From NCBI GenBank assembly GCA_035762175.1, contig DASTPP010000438.1, forward strand, positions 29,698-93,697: a stretch of DNA of 64,000 nt, read 5' to 3'. Each line of letters starts with the position of its first letter. The first letter of the stretch is position 1. Below, piece after piece: positions 58,319 to 64,000 of this stretch. The notes under the pieces are model-generated. The model was not told the origin of the DNA and did not search any database. It saw only the letters and a list, made by a program, of their open reading frames with translations. Source of the stretch: DASTPP01 sp035762175 (GTDB taxonomy: Bacteria > Myxococcota_A > Polyangia > Polyangiales > Polyangiaceae). The translations under genes and the position numbers were made by a program.

Positions 58319-60421
58319 ATGAGAAACGATTGTATGCGACGCGGTAGCATGGTTTCGAAGTTGACTCTGGTCGCGTTGATCGCGGCCTCGGGGGGCCTCG
58401 CGTCGTGCGCGACGGCGGAAGCAGAGCAGGCGGCCCCGGCGGGCCCCACCTGGGAAGAGTTCCGCGCCCGCGCCGAGCGGGTCGTCGACGGCAAGACGGT
58501 TTACGTCGTCGAGTGGGACATCGCCCTCCCCCTCGACGAGCTTCGCGACTATTACGACGAGCACGTGGCCCCGGACGGGGGGCTCGGCCGCTCGCGCCAG
58601 AAGAGCACGGTGAACCGCGCCAACGGCGTCGACGACGTCTGGACGGCGGACGGCCAGCTTCGCCTCACGTACTGCGTGAGCAACGACTTCGGCGGCAACA
58701 AGGGGCGCGTGGTGAGCGAAATGGCGCAGGCGGCCTCCGACTGGGAGCGCTCCGCCAACGTCAACTTTCGTTATCTGCCGGCGCAAGACGGCGCGTGCAG
58801 CAACGCGAACGGGGGCGTCACGTTCGCCGTCCGGCCGTGGTCGGGCGGCGGGGCCTGTGCCTTCTTTCCGTCGGGCGGCGGTTGCGTCGCCCGCACCCTG
58901 GTCATCGACCTCGCCGATCTCGACACGAACCCGTTCTTCGCCGCCAACGCGCCCAACATGCGCACCGTCGGCGTCCTTCGGCACGAGCTCGGCCACATTC
59001 TCGGGCTGCGGCACGAGCACACGCGGCCCGACACCGGCGTCTGCGCAGAGATCTCGAGCTGGCGGGCGGTCACGGCCTACGACCGGCCGTCGGTGATGCA
59101 CTACCCCTGGTGCAACGGCGTGCAAACCTCAGACTTGTCGATCACCCCCCTCGACGAGCGGGGGGCGAGGCTGCTCTACCCCACGAACCTGAGCATCGTG
59201 CGCGATCTCGACGAGACGGCCGATTTGAACAACGACGGGCGCGCCGACCTGTGCGGCCGGGGCGCGCAGGGCGTCTTCTGCGCGCTCAGCACGGGCGTAG
59301 GCTTCGGCGCCTCGAGCCTGTGGTCGGGCAACTTCTCCGACGCCAACGGGTGGGCCGTGGGCCCCGAATACTATTCGACCATCCGCCTGCCCGATTTGAA
59401 CAACGACGGGCGCGCCGACCTGTGCGGCCGGGGCGCGCAGGGCGTCTTCTGCGCGTTCAACGGGGGCGCGGGCTTCGGCAACGTGGCCCTGATGGCGGCC
59501 GCCTTCTCGGACGCCAACGGGTGGGCGGCCGGCCCCGAGTATTACTCGACCCTGCGCTTCCCCGATCTGAACGCCGACGGGCGCGCCGACCTGTGCGGCC
59601 GGGGCGAGCAGGGCGTCTTCTGCGCGCTCAACACGGGCACGGGCTTCGGCGCCGCCGGCATCTGGTCGGCGGCCTTCTCGGACGCGAACGGCTGGGCCGC
59701 CGGCCCCGAGTATTACTCGACCCTGCGCTTCCCCGATCTGAACGCCGACGGGCGCGCCGATCTGTGCGGCCGGGGCGAACAGGGCGTCTTCTGCGCGCTC
59801 AGCACGGGCGCGGGCTTCGGCCCGGCGACCCTCTGGTCGGCCGCCTTCTCGGACGATAACGGCTGGGGCGCCAACCCTGCCTACTACTCGACCCTGCGCT
59901 TCCCCGACGTGAACGGCGACGGTCGCGCCGACCTGTGCGGCCGCGGCGGGCTGGGCGTGCTCTGCGCGCTGAGCACGGGTACGGGCTTCGGCCCGGCGAC
60001 CCTGTGGTCGGGCAACTTCTCCGACGTCAACGGGTGGTTCGCGGGGCCGCAGTTCTACTCGACCATCGCCTTCGACGACCTCAACAACGACGGGCGCGCC
60101 GACCTGTGCGGTCGGGGCGAGCAGGGCATCTTCTGCGCGCTCAGCACGGGCTCTGCCTTCGGCGCCGTCGGCACCTGGTCGGCGGCCTTCTCGGACGCGA
60201 ACGGCTGGGCCGCCGGCCCCGAGTATTACTCGACGCTGCGCCTTCGCGACGCGAACGGCGACGGCCGCGCCGACGCGTGCGGTCGGGGGGCGCAGGGCGT
60301 CTTCTGCGCGCTGAGCACGGGCGCGGGCTTCGGCCCGGCGACCCTCTGGTCGGCCGCCTTCTCGGACGCCAACGGGTGGGCGAGCGGCCCCGAGCACTAT
60401 ACGACGATTCGCCTTCCTTGA
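58319..60421 (+). CDS. Astacin-like metalloprotease lipoprotein with seven FG-GAP/VCBS-like repeats
   Basis: The protein is 700 residues. The lipoprotein signal ends GGLASC; an in-frame ATG at 58349 would give a shorter n-region. The protease domain (~45-300) has the metzincin zinc motif HELGHILGLRHEHTRP and a downstream SVMHYPW Met-turn, as in M12A astacins. The rest is seven 57-residue repeats beginning DLNNDGRADLCGRG and ending with GPEYYSTLRFP, each starting with a calcium-binding DxNxDGxAD loop. The repeats likely fold as an integrin-like propeller with seven blades. A secreted or surface protease is expected. Confidence 0.93.
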   Translation: MRNDCMRRGSMVSKLTLVALIAASGGLASCATAEAEQAAPAGPTWEEFRARAERVVDGKTVYVVEWDIALPLDELRDYYDEHVAPDGGLGRSRQKSTVNRANGVDDVWTADGQLRLTYCVSNDFGGNKGRVVSEMAQAASDWERSANVNFRYLPAQDGACSNANGGVTFAVRPWSGGGACAFFPSGGGCVARTLVIDLADLDTNPFFAANAPNMRTVGVLRHELGHILGLRHEHTRPDTGVCAEISSWRAVTAYDRPSVMHYPWCNGVQTSDLSITPLDERGARLLYPTNLSIVRDLDETADLNNDGRADLCGRGAQGVFCALSTGVGFGASSLWSGNFSDANGWAVGPEYYSTIRLPDLNNDGRADLCGRGAQGVFCAFNGGAGFGNVALMAAAFSDANGWAAGPEYYSTLRFPDLNADGRADLCGRGEQGVFCALNTGTGFGAAGIWSAAFSDANGWAAGPEYYSTLRFPDLNADGRADLCGRGEQGVFCALSTGAGFGPATLWSAAFSDDNGWGANPAYYSTLRFPDVNGDGRADLCGRGGLGVLCALSTGTGFGPATLWSGNFSDVNGWFAGPQFYSTIAFDDLNNDGRADLCGRGEQGIFCALSTGSAFGAVGTWSAAFSDANGWAAGPEYYSTLRLRDANGDGRADACGRGAQGVFCALSTGAGFGPATLWSAAFSDANGWASGPEHYTTIRLP

Positions 60422-60649
60422 AGGCGGGCGCCGGCCGGCCCGCTCGCGCGTGGCCGGTTCATTTTCGATACCCAAGCACGAAGCGAGCCGAAGCCGCCGA
60501 CCCGCGAAATGCCGAGCGCGCGGGCGCCGGTGGCAACGCCCGTTCACGCCGGTGGGTACGCGCGTTCATACCGGGCGAGCGGGGGCGGGCGTTTCGAAGA
60601 AAAACGAGAAACCTTTGAACGGTGTCGGGCCGGGCGGGCGCGTACGGGC

Positions 60650-61840
60650 ATGAAACTCGACCGACTCTCCATCGCGCTCGTTTCTGCATTGTCCCTCGCG
60701 CTCGGCTGCGACGAAGACCTCCACGACGACGCCTCGCCCGCGAAGGGCGGCGAAGACGCCGCGTCGTACGACGAGATGGCCTCGGCCCTCCAGGCGGGGC
60801 TCGACGAGCTGCGCGCGCAGGGCATCTCGGGCGCGCTGGCCGAGCTGAACGACGGCGGCCGGCGGGCCACCGCCCGCAGCGGCGTGGCGCGGCTCGACGA
60901 CGAGCGGCCGATCGACCAAGACGGCTACTTTCGAATGGGCAGCAACACCAAGACCTTCGTCGCCGTCGTGCTCTTGCAGCTCGCCGGCGAGGGGGTGCTG
61001 GCGCTCGACGACGCGGTCGACCGGTGGCTGCCCGGCGTCGTGTCGGGCAACGGCAACGACGGCAAGCAGATCACCCTTCGCCAGCTCTTGCAGCACACGA
61101 GCGGCCTCTACAACTTTACCAACGACCTGCCCGCGCTCTTCACCGCCGAAGAATTTCTCGCGCGCCGCTTCGACCGCACCACGCCCGAAGAGCTGGTGGC
61201 GATCGCGCTGCGGCACGAGCCGTCCTTCGCCCCCGGCGCGGGCTGGGAGTACTCGAACACCAACTACGTGCTCGCCGGCATGGCCATCGAGCGCGCCACC
61301 GGCAACGACTGGCGGTCCGAGGTCCGCGCTCGTATCACCGCGCCGCTCGGCCTCGAGCGCACCTTCGACCCGGGCGACGAGCCCGGCCTGCCCGAGCCGC
61401 ACGCCCGGGGCTACGAGCTGTTCGGGCAGGGCGCCGAGCTGCTCGACGTCACCGACATGAGCCAGTCTTGGGCCGACGCGGCCGGCTCGCTGGTGACGAC
61501 CGCCGCCGACCTCTCGACGTTCTGGCGGGAGCTCGAGGGGGGCGCGCTGCTCGGGCCCGAGCAGATGGCCGAGCTCCACCGCACCGTCCCGGCGCCCCCC
61601 TTCGAAGCGCTCTGGCCCGGCATCCGCTACGGCCTCGGCATCATGTGGGTGCCGACCACCTGCGGCGGCGGCTACTGGAGCCACGGCGGCGACACCCTCG
61701 GCTTCGCGACCCGAAACGCTACGAGCGAAGGCGGCTCTCGCGTCGTCGTCATCTCGCTGTCGACCCAGCGCGGCGACACCGCGCCCACCTCGATCGAGAC
61801 GACCCTCCGGCTGCTCGACGATCTCATGTGTGCCGACTGA
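60650..61840 (+). CDS. Serine hydrolase of the beta-lactamase/D-Ala-D-Ala peptidase fold
   Basis: The protein is 396 residues from the ATG at 60650. The lipobox LALGC follows a short signal sequence. Class C/DD-peptidase motifs are present: SxxK in MGSNTKTF, YxN in WEYSNTNYV, and HGGDTLGF for the third motif. Other typical pieces are RQLLQHTSGLYNF and GLERTFDPG. It is an outer-surface or periplasmic esterase/peptidase of the EstB/CubicO type; a true beta-lactamase cannot be claimed. Confidence 0.92.
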   Translation: MKLDRLSIALVSALSLALGCDEDLHDDASPAKGGEDAASYDEMASALQAGLDELRAQGISGALAELNDGGRRATARSGVARLDDERPIDQDGYFRMGSNTKTFVAVVLLQLAGEGVLALDDAVDRWLPGVVSGNGNDGKQITLRQLLQHTSGLYNFTNDLPALFTAEEFLARRFDRTTPEELVAIALRHEPSFAPGAGWEYSNTNYVLAGMAIERATGNDWRSEVRARITAPLGLERTFDPGDEPGLPEPHARGYELFGQGAELLDVTDMSQSWADAAGSLVTTAADLSTFWRELEGGALLGPEQMAELHRTVPAPPFEALWPGIRYGLGIMWVPTTCGGGYWSHGGDTLGFATRNATSEGGSRVVVISLSTQRGDTAPTSIETTLRLLDDLMCAD

Positions 61841-62045
61841 CACGAGCGGCGGCGGCCCTCGCGCGCTCGGCGGGCGGGCGCCGAAGGGGCCCGGCCCGCG
61901 CTCGCGGCGACAACTTGAGCAAGCCGGGGCGCGGCCCGCTGCCAGGTTGGCGCAGCCTCCCGACGGCGCCCGCCGCGCGCCCCGGCCTTCGCGGCGGAAA
62001 CGCCGAGCTCGGCCGAGCGGCACGCCGGTTGCTGAAGGCGCGGGC

Positions 62046-63464
62046 ATGACGAATGCTCTCTCTGACGACGCGGCAAGCCGCCCCGCCGACCCGTGGCGGC
62101 GGCTGCTCCACCGATGGTTCATCGAGTACAACCCGTGCTACCTGCTCAGCGCCGCGCTCGTCCTCGCGGGCATGACCCTCTTGTCGCGAGGGCTCGCCGG
62201 TGACGCGAGCCTCCACGGCCGGTTCGGCGTCACGGCCGTCGCCGAGCTCTACTCGGCCGCGCTGATCGGGGGCGCCGCGCTGCTGATGCGCATCCGGCAG
62301 CGCCGCTCGGCGGTGATGCTGGCCACCCTCGCGATCGTTTACCAGGGCGATTTGACGCTCCACACCGACACGAGCCCCGGCCTCGGGGCGGCCGGGGCGG
62401 TGGCCGCCGGCGCCTGGTTCGTGCTCTTCGTCGCCAAACTGTCAGCCCTCGCGTGGGCAATGAGAATACGGCTCTCGCGGGCCGCCGTCGCGGCCGCCGC
62501 CCTCGGCGCGCTGGGCCTCTCGGCCTTGCCCTTCTGCCTCGAGGCGCTGGGCCGCCGCGGCGCGGGCGCCGTCGTCATGCTCTGGCTGTTCGCGCTGGTC
62601 GCCCTTCGGGGCTCGGCCGTGATCACGAGCGCCGAGGCCCTCGACGCGTGGGGCCGCACCGTGCTCCGCCGCGCCGTGCGCGTCGCGTGGTGCCTGCTCG
62701 GGGCGCTCGCCGTCTTTCACGTCGTCTTCTGGTCGGTCCAGGGGCGCCTCGATCTCATGACGGTCGTGCCCGTGGGGGCGCTCGTCGCCGCGCACCGGGC
62801 GCGGACCGAGCGGCAAGCGTGGGCCGCCGTGCTGGCGACCTTGGCCTTCGTCGGCTGGACGATGCCCTCCTCGCTCTCGGCGGCCTCGCTCGTGGCCGCG
62901 GCCGTCTGCGCGGTGCGCGGCGCCGGCGCCCTGCGCCGCTGGGCCGACGACGCCCGGTCGCCCGTCGCCGAGGGCCCCTACCGAGCGAGCGGCGAAGACG
63001 GCGAGACGGCATCGAACGACCCCGGCGGCGAGGGGGCGAGCCGATGGCTCTTGGGCGCCGCGATGCTGGCCCACCTTTCAATCTGGACGATGGGCTGGAC
63101 CGGCGGCGCCTGGCCCGCCCATGTCGTCTCGCTCGATCTGCTGCTCACGGCGGGCCTGGGCGCGGGCGGGTGGCTCTTCCGAACGCGGGCGGTCATGGTG
63201 CCGGCGGCGACGCTGTGGGGGCATCTCATTTGGCAGGCGGGGCTCGTCCCGCGGCCGCATTCGACGCAAGCCTGGGGCGGAACGATCGTCGCGCTCGGCT
63301 TCGCCCTGCTCGGCGCCTCGCTCGCCACGAGCTACTGGTTGAGGCCCCGGCTGGCGGCGCCGTCCCCCTCGCGCTCGTCGTTAGGGCCCCTCGACCCCCG
63401 AAACGTGAGGGCGTCGAAAAAAAATCAGCAACTGGCCTCGGGGCCTGGCCGAGCGGGTAGGTAA
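62046..63464 (+). CDS. Polytopic membrane protein of unknown function
   Basis: The protein is 472 residues from the ATG at 62046; upstream in-frame sequence is Arg/Pro-rich and unlikely. About 12-14 membrane helices fill the chain (YLLSAALVLAGMTLLSRGL, AVMLATLAIVYQGDLTL, VAWCLLGALAVFHVVFWSV, GTIVALGFALLGASLATSYW), with one charged loop near ~315-345. The RWFIEYNPCYLLSA start is seen in a myxobacterial family of uncharacterised membrane proteins. No transporter signature is recognised. Confidence 0.8.
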   Translation: MTNALSDDAASRPADPWRRLLHRWFIEYNPCYLLSAALVLAGMTLLSRGLAGDASLHGRFGVTAVAELYSAALIGGAALLMRIRQRRSAVMLATLAIVYQGDLTLHTDTSPGLGAAGAVAAGAWFVLFVAKLSALAWAMRIRLSRAAVAAAALGALGLSALPFCLEALGRRGAGAVVMLWLFALVALRGSAVITSAEALDAWGRTVLRRAVRVAWCLLGALAVFHVVFWSVQGRLDLMTVVPVGALVAAHRARTERQAWAAVLATLAFVGWTMPSSLSAASLVAAAVCAVRGAGALRRWADDARSPVAEGPYRASGEDGETASNDPGGEGASRWLLGAAMLAHLSIWTMGWTGGAWPAHVVSLDLLLTAGLGAGGWLFRTRAVMVPAATLWGHLIWQAGLVPRPHSTQAWGGTIVALGFALLGASLATSYWLRPRLAAPSPSRSSLGPLDPRNVRASKKNQQLASGPGRAGR

Positions 63465-63522
63465 CCACCACGAGCCTGGCCAATTTCGGCCGGGGGGCAG
63501 GGTGGCCGCCTGGACCTCTGCC

Positions 63523-64000
63523 GTGACCAACCGAACGAATACCGAAGCCATCCTCCATCACCAGCCCAACCGTCCCATCCCTCGACCCCTGACCCAACCC
63601 AACCCCTCCAACCGTGCCCCGAAGGCGCCCGCCCGGCCCGCCACGAAGGCCCGCGACCGCCCGAACGCCGGCCGCGCCCCCAAGAGGGGCGCCGGCGCCG
63701 CCCGCCGCGCCCCCAAGGGCAGCGACGGCGGCGACGGCGAACCAGCCCCGGGCGGCGGCGGCTCGATCGCCCTCACCAGCGCGCACGAGCTCGCCTACGG
63801 GCGCCGGCGGGCCGAAATCGACGCCCTGCCGGCTGCCGAGGTGCGCCCCATCTCCGTGAACGTGCCCGCCGCCGCGATGCTCGCCCTCGGCGCCTTGCCC
63901 AGAATGCTCGCCTTGCGCGACGCGCTGGCGGCCGAGTTCGCGCCCTCTCTGCTCGCGACGCTCGACGCGCTCGAAGACTACGCGCTCGCCGCCTACCTCG
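63523..64000 (+). CDS. Unknown protein, 3' end outside the window
   Basis: An open frame of at least 159 codons runs off the window. It begins with GTG at 63523 (another GTG at 63502 is possible). The first ~80 residues are Pro/Arg/Gly-rich (APKAPARPATKARDRPNAG). The end looks globular (SIALTSAHELAYGRRRAEID, MLALRDALAAEFAPSLLATL). No family is recognised. Confidence 0.6.
   Translation, partial: MTNRTNTEAILHHQPNRPIPRPLTQPNPSNRAPKAPARPATKARDRPNAGRAPKRGAGAARRAPKGSDGGDGEPAPGGGGSIALTSAHELAYGRRRAEIDALPAAEVRPISVNVPAAAMLALGALPRMLALRDALAAEFAPSLLATLDALEDYALAAYL

Overview
The window is very GC-rich and reads as the chromosome of a myxobacterium (Myxococcota, most likely the Polyangiales/Sorangiineae side). 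This rests on a serine/threonine kinase with a lipobox-and-propeller rich neighbourhood, a MYXO-CTERM-like sorting tail on a trypsin-like protease, an AgmX/PglI C-terminal domain protein, TPR/PEGA-type periplasmic proteins and the extreme codon bias. No rRNA, tRNA, CRISPR array or recognisable IS transposase was seen.

Positions 1-8500 hold accessory genes: the 3' part of a BioF-like aminotransferase/N-acyltransferase fusion with a 12-residue repeat tail, a 319-bp nested palindrome, a secreted propeller lipoprotein, an AgmX-type lipoprotein, a HEAT-repeat protein, and an array of about 13 alternating 22-bp repeats.

Positions 8589-33918 are one type VI secretion system (T6SS) locus in two divergent wings. 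The minus wing (13109 down to 8589) encodes a beta-repeat spike-like protein, TssF, TssL, an unknown protein and a lytic transglycosylase. The plus wing starts with a VgrG that ends in coiled coil, followed by two more coiled-coil proteins, a small helix-turn-helix protein (minus strand) and an Hcp-like paralogue. Then comes the structural operon TssB, TssC, Hcp/IglC-like, TssK, TssM, TssJ-like, a degenerate ANL adenylation-enzyme homologue, a DUF4280 PAAR-like protein, a TssA/IglI-like protein, TssG, TssE and a second VgrG. The order TssB-TssC-Hcp-TssK matches Francisella iglABCD, and no ClpV/TssH is in the window. Two convergent minus-strand genes directly after the second vgrG (a Tiki/ChaN-superfamily-like protein and an HExxH metallopeptidase) look like candidate effectors.

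Positions 36000-64000 are a mosaic of single genes. They include a PfkB kinase, a TPR/PEGA protein, a Ser/Thr kinase, an RCC1-propeller lipoprotein, a trypsin-like protease, a BKACE-family enzyme, an ECF42-type sigma factor with its DGPF/YCII partner, a cytochrome P450, and a large unknown protein fused to a ribosomal L7/L12 C-terminal domain. They continue with VOC and crotonase proteins, a LysR regulator, an astacin-like metalloprotease with seven 57-residue FG-GAP-like repeats, a serine beta-lactamase-fold hydrolase and a polytopic membrane protein. Several small DNA repeats (43102-43258, 54256-54341) and two gene remnants (56161-56238, 56818-57066) mark rearranged spots.
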